Positions 35,737 through 46,895 of a DNA stretch of 64,000 bases are shown in pieces (within the stretch, counting starts at the first letter, position 1; the number at the start of each line of letters is the position of its first letter). Both the position numbers and the translations under genes were made by a program. A model generated the notes under the pieces. The model saw only the letters and a program-made list of their open reading frames with translations, ran no database searches and was not told the DNA's origin. This DNA is from Silene latifolia (taxonomy: Eukaryota; Streptophyta; Magnoliopsida; Caryophyllales; Caryophyllaceae), in NCBI RefSeq assembly GCF_048544455.1, contig NC_133532.1:12340948-12404947 (forward strand). The letters are read 5' to 3'.

Positions 35737-36949
35737 AGTGGTATCAGAGCCATCTTCATATTAAATTATTTGGGCAGAATTTGGATGGTATAATTTCAAT
35801 GCTTCTGTCGTCGTGAATTATTTGATTATGACAATTTATGTAATTTGTATGCATGTAAGTTTGTATGCAAATTCAGTATGCCCTTTTGAAAATTGGTTTT
35901 TGATTGATTTGGATTTAACTTGTTCTATTTTCCATGGGGGTAAGGCTTTATTGTTGCTTCTTTGTTCATAGTAATCTTGTTGGTTGACATCCTATTTTAT
36001 ATGGGTATGGTTGTAATGGGATTAATAAACCAATTTATTAATTATGGAGATGTCCTTAACGCATGAATACATTAATAAAGAGCAAAACGTTAAGCACTTT
36101 GGACAATCGGCAATAAGGTTATGTGTTGATGATTGACGCATGTTTATAGTTGGGTTTCATTAAGTTATGAATTAATTAAATTCGGTTTCGTACAATTTGG
36201 TATACTTATGTTAATTACTCCGTATTGGTATTTTGGTAATTCCATAATAAAGTTCCAATTGTTACGAATATGTACGGAGTAATTTTCCTTCAATTTTGCA
36301 AGATTGTTACGAATATGGTAAATTTTGCTCGATATCTGTTAAGAGTTGAAAAGTTGAAGGTTAAACTTAATCTTGCATGAAAGTATGTTGTTGTGGACCT
36401 TGTGGTGGCATCTTGAGAATGATGCACATTTTTTCTTCCCGAATCATGGTTAATTTATCTTGAATGATCATTGCTTTGGTCTGCATAATGGACGGTTAGG
36501 CGTCTAAAATTAAGTAAAAGGAAAAGGTTGGATTTGGTACTCACCATCACATGTCGGTTAAGTTTGGCCGTTTTATCAAAACCCGGTGTCTTTGGATAAT
36601 TTTATTTGATGGGTTTTATAATGTGAAATTTGCTTGATTTATGGATGTAGTATAATTATGTGTCCATAAATTTTAAGGAATGTTCGGGGCTTGGACAAGT
36701 GAAAATAAGGACTTATATGGCTAAGGAACTATTTTGATATAGTTTTGCATATTGTCACCAAAGGTTAAGTCACTTGTCAATTAAGGACTTGTGTTTTCAG
36801 ATTTAATAATTGGCCAATCAGATTTATAATAACGGGTCTAATGTTTTAGGTTGTTTGATCGACACAATAAGTTGCCAAAGTAACCTCTATTGTGTAAGTT
36901 GAATGATTTAGAATATTATGACTACAGTGTGTGATTGAGTTTCATGCGG

Positions 36950-37446
36950 ATAATGGTCGGCCCAAAGGAAGGCTATTATATGGCCGAAATTCAGTCATGC
37001 TTGTGGTGGTAAGTATGTAACAATTGTAAGGTTTCCATGTGAATATTAAGTCGGCCCAAAGGAAGTCTTAATGTTTGACAGGAATTTATTGTTAATACTT
37101 GATCACTACACCAAGATGACCACTTACAAGTTAATTTTATGTCCAAAGACTAAACTTAATGTTGTGCTAGGTTTCTTGTGTTGATGGGGATGCCAATATT
37201 TGAATCTGAAAATCAAGTTAAGGGAGTGTCATTATGTTTATGACACTCATAAGGATGCCCATAAAGTTTTAAGGTGAATAAATTCAATTTTTGGGTTTAG
37301 TGTGTATAATTCATGCGAATAATGGTCGGCCCAAAGGAAGGCCATTATTTGGCCGAATTGCATATACACGTTGGGTAATAAATATGTGACGATTGTTTGT
37401 TTTTTCATGTGAATATTGAGTCGGCCCAAATGAAGGCTTAGTATTC
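36950..37446 (+). repeat. Four hairpins sharing a TCGGCCCAAAGGAAGG loop
   Basis: Four copies of a 16-base loop (TCGGCCCAAAGGAAGG with small changes) start at 36957, 37051, 37326 and 37421. They are arranged as two pairs 369-370 bp apart. Each loop is closed by a different stem that still pairs: ATAATGG/CTATTAT; GAATATTAAG/CTTAATGTTT; AATAATGG/CCATTATT; GAATATTGAG/CTTAGTATTC. All use Watson-Crick or G-U pairs. Copies 1 and 3 also have GGCCGA just after the stem, able to pair with TCGGCC of the loop as an alternative fold. The location in the leader or gag zone of copia C suggests an RNA element, but its role is unknown. Confidence 0.75.
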
Positions 37447-40400
37447 GACGTGAGTTTATCGTCAATATTTGATTACAATTACTAAAGAGTCATGTCTTTA
37501 ACTAGTTAATATTTATGTTTAATAACTAAATATTAATTTTGCAAAGACACTTTAATTATTTGAATTTATTCAACATATAAGGACATTGTTTTGTTCATTC
37601 AATTGACATTTATCCTCATTATATCTGTCATATTCGGTTACATTCTCAATTCGGATGAGACCATTTATTAAATGAATGGTAAGAGAATGTAAATACTTAT
37701 TTCAGGCCGCCATAATCTTAACATTGCTTTAAGAATGTATAATTGTTACTCATAAGGAAAGGATCGTGTGGACTCACGTGATTTGAGGATGGAGTAGGGC
37801 ATTCAAAATGCATTGTTTAGTGATTATCTAAGGCAATATTAAGGAAATATTTAAGGGCATTGTTTCAGTTAATTCAGTTAATTAAGAAGCTGCAAAAGTC
37901 AAACTCAAAGAAATAATGACAAATATAAGGTTAGACTTTTTAGTGTTAGTTTGTTAAGAGTTTTGACAGACAAGGAAAATCTAGTAACATTTTTTTTTTA
38001 ACGCTTGACGTGTCAGTAAAGTTAAGCTTCTCATTCTGGTTGTGTAATGTTAAGTTTTTTATATCCAATCATGTTTGATTGGTGTATTTGGTTTTTTCAC
38101 CCACATAAGGATATTGATGCAAGTATAACTAAGATGTTACAAGTCAAGTGATGATGAAAGATTCATCTATTTGGGGCAGGCCATCATCGGAGTTTGAGAC
38201 AATCAACTATTTTAGTTATCATTAATGACTTATTCCTTTATTTGAATTTGGAAAATTCTTTTTTGGTACCACCTTAGGTGGAATTCAGATATTTTTTGTA
38301 TGGGCAAATTTGGTTTATTGTCCATTGAAAAAATAATTTTTTTTTGTTTTCCCAATTCAAATAATGACAATCTATCATTTTTGATAGCTTTGTATAGTTT
38401 AGATTGAAATATTTTTTAAGTAAACTTGCATTAAAGTTCAGTGGATATAAAGAAGAATAAAGAAACTACAATTTCTCTTCGGTATGACACATTAAAAGGA
38501 AAATTGAAGTTTTGTGTCAAATTGAAATTGTTGACTCCTTTACTTTGGATTTTCATATTTAAGGGGATAAAGACAAACTAAAAGGAGATTAGATATCAAG
38601 TGATTTTTGATGTCTTATTATTAACATATACGGATAGGTGAACCATTTTATACTTAAGTATTAATGGTTTAAATTATTATGTTAATTTGTAGACGGATTT
38701 TAGGCATGGATATCTAAATCTCATTTGTGAGAAGTTTTAAGTTCTTGACGTTTTCAGTGATATTTGACTGAGTTGTTTTACCCAGTAAAAGGATAGTTTT
38801 GTCATCTTTGATCATAAGTGTTAGTACTTTGTCAAATGACTATTAAAGATGCAACGTCAAGGTTATTTTTTAAAGAATTTCTAGAGGAGTTCGATCTTTT
38901 ATTTGATATTATCACACCATATGAGGATTCTTAATATGGATGGTGTAGTATGTATGCAAACAAGATCTTAAGGCCTGGTAAGGAGTGTGATAATTCATAT
39001 TCTTTTCCATATTACTCTAGTTATAAGTTCTTAAGATTGCAGCTATCTCTGGATAAATTTCTAACAATACCATTGACTATTTAATCATAGTGTAAATAAT
39101 GTACACATCCGGTATGTCCAACTAATTAAGGCTGAGGTTTAAAAGTCATAAGGTTAATAGTTGGACTTAAGGAGAGTCAATGACTATTTTGTTGGATAGT
39201 ACTTAAAGTTTTAAGGGTAATAAAGTAATGATCCCACAATAAAGCTATTTAAGACGGAAATTAAGGGGTTCATTAAGAATATTGAGTTTGAGTGGGAGAA
39301 AAGGTAATTGACATTTGTTTTAAGTCTCCTTATACATGATTATAAGATCAATTTGGTTAAACAAACTCAAATATCTCAATAACCAATTCATTAGAAGATC
39401 CACATATGAAGGTATACAACTACATTAATTACATTGTTTTCTTATATGGATAAAAATGGACAACAATGTAGTGACGGACTAACTAGTTGTAATAAGAGTT
39501 AGATAATGGAAGGTTAAAAGGTGATCCAGTCACCATCTAGCAAACCATTGAAGGTCCTAACTCATATAGGCGGATTTGATGCCGTAAAGAAATTAAGTCA
39601 TTTGATGGACGATGATATTTGGAGTTTGTTCCATTACCTAAAGTTGTGAAATATATTGGTTTCAAATATTCATTTGTTACCAAGAAGGGTGTAAAAGGTA
39701 ATGTGACAATCAGGATCATCGTGTCGGTATTGACTATAAGGACTTTTGGGCATATTCGATTTTTGGGTTATATTGGATGAATGTTAAAGATTTGTTTTCC
39801 AATGGTGACATTGATGAAACTATTCAGTGCAGTAACTAGAACTTTGATTCAATAGATTCAAAGTAGATTTTCTGCAAATTAAGGTAATTCATCTAATAAA
39901 GCTTTAAGTATGGTTTTCCGTCTAAGAAATCTTAAATCTATTATGTTATCATTTTATTTGATATTAGATGAATGTGGTAGATGATTGCAGATACTCAAGA
40001 TTCAGTGGGAGCAAATAAATATTTTTAGTTAATACCCTTTCAGTAAAGGAGATAAATTAGTCTCAAATGCCCTAAGGAAAATATTCAGAAAAATTCATTA
40101 ATGCTTAAATTCATGTGTCTCAGGAAATATTTAATGTGTTTAAGTATTATAGTATATATTTAGCTTGTATGCGTTCGGATATTGCGTACATTCTAAAGTT
40201 TGTTGGACAGATATTAAGGCAATACGGATTAGGATCTTGGATCCATTAAGGGCAGCCAAATATATTGTTTGTTATTTATTTTTGGAACAAAACATTATTT
40301 ATAGGAGATCGATTCAGGTTGAGATCATTTGGTATTTCGACTCCTAGTTGGTTATGAACATTTGTCATGAGGTCGCAAATTCAAATTGACGGTATTGAAA

Positions 40401-41018
40401 GACCATTTAAGTTATTTTGCGACAAATGTACAATTGTAAAGTTTCTAATAACAATATAAGTGACGATCGTTAATGAAACAATTGAGTGAAAAGGTGTCAA
40501 TTATACATGTTGATACAAACTCCATTTTGCGGATCCGCTTACTAAAGAATTACCACCCACGGTCTTTCTTGAGCTTATTGCTCAAATGGGTGTTTCAGTT
40601 TTAAGGAACTTTGATTTAAGTGGGAGTTTGTCATGTTAGACACATTAAAGTTTACGGTTATTAAGTTCTGCAGAAATAAGGTTTTCGGTTTTCGGTTTCA
40701 CTCTGTGTTATTTTGGTTGATCTCACTAAGGTGGACCAGTTGGAAATATGCATATTTGGATCACATTCGGATGCTATTTTCATGCTGCACTCCCATATTC
40801 GATTCATGTCGTTGGTTATATTGATATATGTGACCATTGAGGGTCCTGTTACGACAAACTGTAGCAAAGGCCGCTTTGATCCTATGTTAGTATGATTGAT
40901 GGACCGAATTGCATAAGACGGTTGGAATGTTGATAGCACTGTTGAGCGCGTAAGGTTATAAAATGAATACAATTTTTCAGGTGTCACACACTATCTGTAT
41001 TTGACCTAAGTGGGAGAT

Positions 41019-41474
41019 TGTAAGAATATTTGGTCCAATACTATTTATGTGGACACACTATTATACATATTGTATTTATTTGCTATCGTTTAAGTTTAGC
41101 CCAATATAGTGATCCATCTGGATAATATAATACGGGCATATTAATTACGTCTTATATAGTATGGGCCGGATATCTTAATTGTGTAGATACCCATTAGGTT
41201 ACTAATGCATGATGGGCGCATTAGATTAAGGAGACTATATATAAGTCACCTGGATTATGGTCCCTGTTAGCACACAATAACTTAATCTCCCCGCATCCCA
41301 TCAGTAGAGAGATCCCATGGTATGTGTGTCTACTAGAAGACCTAATCCCGAAGACCGTCCCTTCAGACGGTTTATTCCAACCTCTTGTCATGTAATCAGG
41401 TACGCTTCCGCATCTAGTATTTACCGAGTAATTTAGTATGAAGTTTATGGTCTCTATTCGGATTAATTCTTACA
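41019..41474 (+). repeat. 3' LTR of copia C
   Basis: 456 bp, the partner of 35286-35736. It is preceded by the polypurine tract AAGTGGGAGAT and followed by the ATTTT target copy. Confidence 0.92.
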
Positions 41475-41479
41475 ATTTT

Positions 41480-42789
41480 AGCTTATGATTTGTTTGATTG
41501 GTACGTACTGTTTACATTGTTAAAAGTATTCCGATTTAATCTTAAGATTCTACGATTTTATTTTTACGGGGTCTTTTGCCAAAACGACCATAAAGGTAAA
41601 ACTATTTTCCAAAGTAACCATTTTTCAAAACTAATCTCCAAAATAACCACTTTTGCTAATCTACCTTCCTAATTATCCAAAATTAACCATAACACCATGA
41701 AAAACCTTCTTATAGCAACTTAACCCTGGCGTCTTCATCTCTCCTGTTTGCATATGTGTTTGACAATGATTTTATTTGATAATTAGAGTAATTTTTGCTA
41801 TTGTTTTCTAGTCCCCGTCTCATAAGCCAGTTCCTTCTCATAAGCCAGTTCCTTCTCATTTTTGTTCCCATGCTCCATTAATATCTTCATTGTTCATGCC
41901 CAGATATTATTGAGCGCCCCTAATCTATAGATTTGTTCTATACGAAACATTTATTCGTAAATTTGTAATGAGACAATGTGAATTTATGATTCCTATTGCT
42001 AGAGTAACAATTACTTTTAACCTTCTGATAGTGACTACCCTCTAGTATGATCAATCTCCGTGAGTGAGAATTGCAAGTCTCTTAAATTAACAACCAGATT
42101 AGTGCTATAGCTAGTATTTCCATAGAAGAAAGAATGCTAAGCTCAAAAGAAGAGTAATGATTTAATATTTTTGTAAGAATTCATGTTAGTTTGGTTAATT
42201 GGGAAAATAGTTTTAGAAAATGGCTTTTTTAGTAATTAGTTTTACGATCCTATTCGTTTGATCGGTTTTAGATTTTACGCTTCTGTTATAGTTGTAGAAT
42301 CTTACGATCCTATTCGTTGGAAAATTTCTAATGTTAGGATCTTAATATAATTCTACGATATTACGATATTACAATCCGGTTTTATGACAATATAATACTC
42401 CTCACATATATTGGAGAAGTGTTACCTTTGGTTTGGATGTGAGCGAGTATTAAATCTGTATTTTGATATTCAATTTTATGTTTTTAGCATATAAAAAACT
42501 ATATTTAGTTAGTTTGTAGAATCTTATGATCCTACGATTCGATTCTGCCGACTCGATTCTACCTACTTCATCGATTCAAAATAGAATCCCGATCCTGACG
42601 ACATTGACTTTTCAGACAATCATAAGTTCATAACTAGCTTAAACCTGAGTAAAATTGCACTGTCATGTAATTTATCATGTAACAAGTTGGGATTATGATG
42701 ACGAAAGCTTGGAGATCGACTATTGTCTAGTGTCTACTAGTACCTTGGTAGGAGTGGCAAATTAAATACGGTTGTGTGATGCGATTGTG
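41480..42789. other. Intergenic, no gene seen
   Basis: AT-rich sequence without a supported ORF. The phrase TTACGATCCTATTCGTT occurs at about 42242 and 42302, with worn relatives (TAGAATCTTATGATCCTACGAT) near 42517. This suggests decayed short repeats. Confidence 0.45.
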
Positions 42790-42794
42790 GATTT

Positions 42795-43031
42795 TGTTAA
42801 ACGAGAGACAATTGATAGAAGTAGAATGAATGTTCTTATTATTGAATCGTGTATCAACAGAGTATACAGACAACCTATTTATACTAAATATGCAAGCGAT
42901 ATTTACGGGAAGGAATAAGCTAAATATTAACATAATATACGGAAACAATTTCATTCCTTGAATGAAATATATGTTGCGTGATTTGCTTGATACGCACAAT
43001 CTTCGTGTAACGGCTAGTGTATAGTCCAATA
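42795..43031 (-). repeat. 3' LTR of copia D
   Basis: 237 bp. On the minus strand it starts TATTGGACTATAC and ends GTTTAACA. It is identical by eye to 53876-54112. Confidence 0.94.
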
Positions 43032-44504
43032 CCTCCCCTCAAGTTGGAGCGTGTAGGTCCGAAACGCCCAACTTGGAAAGCAATTCGTAGAAGGTAGTAC
43101 GGCCAAGAGCTTTAGTGAGTATGTCTGCAAGTTGAAGCTTGGTATGGACATAGGACGGAATAATAATGCCTGATTTGATCGCGTCCCGTACAAAGTGACA
43201 ATCAATCTCAATATGCTTTGTGCGTTCGTGGAAGACCGGATTTCGAGCAATGTGGAGCGCGGATTGGTTGTCGCAATGTAGCATGATGGGTTTTGATTGA
43301 GAAATGCCGAGAAAATGCAAGAGCCCTTTAAGCCATTTAAGTTCATAGGTGGCGTGTGCCATAGCTCGATATTCTGATTCCGTTGAAGATAGAGAGACGG
43401 TTGCTTGCTTCTTCGTTTTCCATGAGATGGGAGAAGGCCCGAGAAATGTAATGTAGGCCGTTATCGAGCGTCGGGTATTGGGACAGGCCGCGTAATCCGC
43501 ATCGTAATAGGCATTGAGTGTAAGATTACTGTCAGACCGAAAGAGAAGACCCTGGCCTGGCGAGTTTTTAAGGTACTTTACCACTTGAAGGGCGGCGTTC
43601 CAGTGATCCTTCGTTGGAGCATTCATAAATTGAGCCAATATGTGAACCGAGAAAAGAATATCTGGACGAGTGATTGTTAAATAAACCAATCGTCCTACAA
43701 GGCGGCGGTATGGTTGTGGATCATTTAAAATAGTCGCGGTGGAGGAGCCTAATTTGTGATTGGGTTCGATCGGGATGGAGACCGGTTTAACCCCGAGCAG
43801 GCCCGTTTCGTGTAAGATGTCGAGGGAGTATTTTCGTTGAGAGACAAAGATCCCGGATGTATTTCTTGCAATTTCGAGACCAAGGAAGTATTTAAGCAAC
43901 CCGAGATCCTTCATTTTGAAGCAAGAACTGAGGTACCCTTTGAACTCGCTGATCATAGTAGAATTATTCCCGCAAATGACGAGGTCGTCGACATAAATCA
44001 AAATATGAATTTCGGTAGTGGCAGTGTACATAGAGAATAAGGAGTGATCGTATGGACATTGTCGGAATCCATATTTGAGCAGTGCGGAAGCCAATTTCGC
44101 ATACCAACATCGGGAGGCCTGTTTTAGACCGTAAAGAGATTTTCGGAGGCGACAAACCTGACCATTATTTGCCGAGATGAAGCCTGGAGGGGGACGCATA
44201 TAGACTTCTTCATGTAAGTCGCCATGAAGGAACGCATTGTGGACATCCATTTGATGGAGAGTCCATCCTTTAGCGGCAACAATAGCGATGAAAGTACGAA
44301 CTGTCAGAACCTTGACGGTTGGAGCAAATGTTTCGTTGTAATCCACGCCTTCGACTTGGCGATTCCCCATGACTACTAAGCGAGCTTTATATCGTTCAAT
44401 TGTTCCATCGGCATTATATTTGATCTTGTATACCTATTTAGAGCCGATTGTCTTTTTACCGGGGGGAAGAGGCTCAAGGGACCAAGTTTTGTTTTGCTCA
44501 AGAG

Positions 44505-45861
44505 TGTAATACTCCGTATTTATGAGTCTTTGGGTACTCTATCGAGTAGGCCTTACTCTGTCGAGTAAGGGTAAGTTGTGTTTTAGAATAGTTTCTGACC
44601 TGTTGGGTACTCGATCGAGTAGTTGGGGTACTCGATCGAGTAAGGGGGTACTCGATCGAGTACCTTGGGTACTCGATCGAGTGTCCGGTTTTACGGGGAG
44701 TTTTCTCGGGTTTTGTTAATTATGCGATTAAGGTATTTAAACATATTCGTCATTGTTTTAATTCACTTTTACAAAACCTAAAACCCTGTTTAAGAGAGAA
44801 AGCAGCCACTTCATCTTCCTAATCGCATTCTTAGCAATTCCCGGAGTTCAGACGGTTGGTTCTTGTCGTTTTCCGTGTCGTTGGATTCCTTGCGTCGAGG
44901 GTAAGCTTTTAATATAGTTTTTATAATGTTTTGTTAAGATTGGTTAAACCCTAATTTAGGAATTGGGGGTTTTGGTGTGTAGTTTGTGATGTGTAGTCTT
45001 TATGTGCTGTATGATAGGAGGAGAATTCGTAGAGGAGCCGTTTTGATACAGCTGTAGATGCCGTCTGCGTGTTGTGCTTTCCAGGTAGGATTTCCTACTC
45101 AGTATTAGTCCCATAATGGGATATTGGTGATGTGCGGTAGTTAGTTGTTTGATATGATGATTGTGATTGTGATTGTGATTGTGGTTGTGTTTGTTGATGG
45201 TTCTCGAGATGCGTTCTCGGCTGAGTGGAGTCACTTGCGGGAGTGGCTTCACGCCCTAGTTTCGCCCTTCGTGGAACCCGCCACGGAAGGGGATGTGCAC
45301 ATTAATGGGACAGGGTTATCGCTCGTACGATGAGCGGGGCTTAGGTGGGAACGGCTGCGGTCCCCCATGGCGGCGGTCGGTCCAAAGGGGTGGACGGTCA
45401 AGATTGAGACTATGGGAGTTGGTGGTGTGTGTGTGTGTGTGACAGTTCAGCTGTCTGTTTATCTTATTGTTGATATATGCATTGAATTGTGTGATTAGTA
45501 CTGACCCCGTTTAAATGTTTTAAAAACTGTGGTGATCCATTCGAGGGTGGTGAGCAGTTATTGAGCAGGTGTGATATGACGCGTATGGGATAGCTGGGAT
45601 GAGTCATCACGTGGCGTTGGAAGTCTTTCCGTCGTGTCGACGAAGTCTAGTAGCTTTGATAGTTTTAGTCAGAGACCGTATGAGAACCTTGTAATTCCTT
45701 TTGTTAGTTTTGGTTTGAACATGTAAACACTTAATCTATATTTACTTTAAAAGTAAGTTTCTTTATTGTCTTATGATATTCGCACTACCTCGCAACCGAG
45801 ATGGTAGTATCCTTATACCCGAGTGGTCCTGGTAAGGCACTTGGAGTATGGGGGTGTTACA
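44505..45861 (+). repeat. 5' LTR of the nested element
   Basis: 1,357 bp. The first 540 bp match the 3' LTR with about one change; many small differences are packed into about 45045-45845. It contains the palindrome array at 44535-44683 and a short (GT)n run near 45422. Confidence 0.9.
44535..44683. repeat. Phased palindrome array TACTCGATCGAGTA (LTR copy 1)
   Basis: Six copies of a 14-bp palindrome start at 44535, 44554, 44608, 44629, 44649 and 44670. The last four are perfect or nearly perfect (TACTCGATCGAGTA) and are spaced 21, 20 and 21 bp, close to two turns of DNA. The first two are variants (TACTCTATCGAGTA, TACTCTGTCGAGTA) 19 bp apart. The array lies 30-180 bp into the LTR, in the expected U3 control region. 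Confidence 0.9.
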
Positions 45862-46625
45862 AATGGTATCAGAGCGACGATTTTGGAACCTGTAACAAAT
45901 GAACATAATGAACATAGGGAGTCTAATAAAATGAACCTGGTGTATGTATAATGGGAGCCCCGGCTGATGCTAGGTTTTGGGTGAGTAGGCGCCCTCACTT
46001 CAAAATCTTGGCCCCATGATACTTAAGCCAGTCACATGGTATGGGAACGTGGAGTCCGTGTGTATATGTGCGACGTGTATGTTAATTGTGCTGTATATGG
46101 TTTGTTGAAAGCATGTTGCATGATAGTTGGCTTACATGTTGGTTGGAATCGTTGGAAAAGTATATGAGAATGATGAATGATATGGTAGAAAAAGAAAGTA
46201 GTTCGTATATGATGATGTGTGATGAAGTGGATTTGTAATGTTGTTGTATTAGCAACATGGAAATAGGATTTGTAGCGTATGGGTGTGGTTTGTGTTATGA
46301 AAAGTTATGAAAATTTAAAACATGCGGGTAATACATGATTGAAAGTTGAATGTTATATGAGCATGATAGATGGTAATGTTTGACTTTTGGTAAGTAGTAA
46401 CATGAAGAATAGAGGTTCAATGATATGTGTTTTATATAACGAATTGGATGAAAAGCATGATGGTTGTTTATAACGTGGCACTTGATAACACGAAGTAGAT
46501 TATTTTGTTAATTGTATGAGGAGTCGCGCAGATTTGAATGCGTAGTTGTAATCATAATGTTGAAATAATAATGAATGCATAGTACGTTGGGGTATGTGAG
46601 ATAACATGCGGGTAGTATTCACGAG

Positions 46626-46895
46626 TCTGCATGTCGCGATCGAGTGGGTTGATTCGATCGAGTGGGTATTTGTCGTTATTTTGACCAGAATCGTGTTTTT
46701 GGGCACTCGATCGAGTACCTCGGGCACTCGATCGAGTATGGGGTCACTCGATCGAGTAGCCGGGCTACTCGGTCGAGTAAGTCAGAGATCGAAAGGTCTG
46801 TTTGGGTTCTGGAGTCGGGGCACTCGATCGAGCATGTTGGGCACTCGATCGAGTAGCCTCAACTCGATCGAGTAGGTTCCGTACTCGATCGAGGG
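46626..46895. repeat. Phased palindrome array, internal copy
   Basis: At least eight ACTCGATCGAGT-type palindromes start at 46704, 46725, 46745, 46766, 46821, 46842, 46861 and 46882. Within each group of four the spacing is 19-21 bp. Two weaker copies lie at about 46635-46655. Flanking bases vary (CACT.., TACT.., AACT..), so the core CTCGATCGAG is the conserved part. Confidence 0.88.

Larger units (their letters stand above)
35286..41474 (+). mobile_element. Ty1/copia element C, decayed interior between young LTRs
   Basis: 6,189 bp with target duplication ATTTT at 35281-35285 and 41475-41479. The LTRs (451 and 456 bp) start TGTAAGAATATTTGG and end ACA. The initiator tRNA-Met primer site (TGGTATCAGAGCC) begins at 35739. 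The polypurine tract AAGTGGGAGAT ends at 41018. The interior is badly broken, with very many breaks. It still shows copia traces: the reverse transcriptase start (EFVPLPKVVKYIGFKYSFVTKK near 39615-39680), the segment around MRSDIAYI near 40170, and the RNase H end (DPLTKELPPTVFLELIAQMG near 40530-40590). The leader/gag zone carries the hairpin repeats at 36950-37446. LTR identity outside one block suggests a recent insertion. Confidence 0.88.

Noticed and set aside
36213-36285. TTACTCCGTA...TACGGAGTAA as a complete tiny MITE
   Set aside because: Only about 70 bp with 10-bp inverted ends and no readable target duplication; such short matches are frequent in this AT-rich sequence.
44535-46895. 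Regularly spaced palindromes as a CRISPR-like array
   Set aside because: The repeats are only 14 bp with 5-7 bp between them, lie in a plant retrotransposon LTR, and there are no spacers or cas genes.
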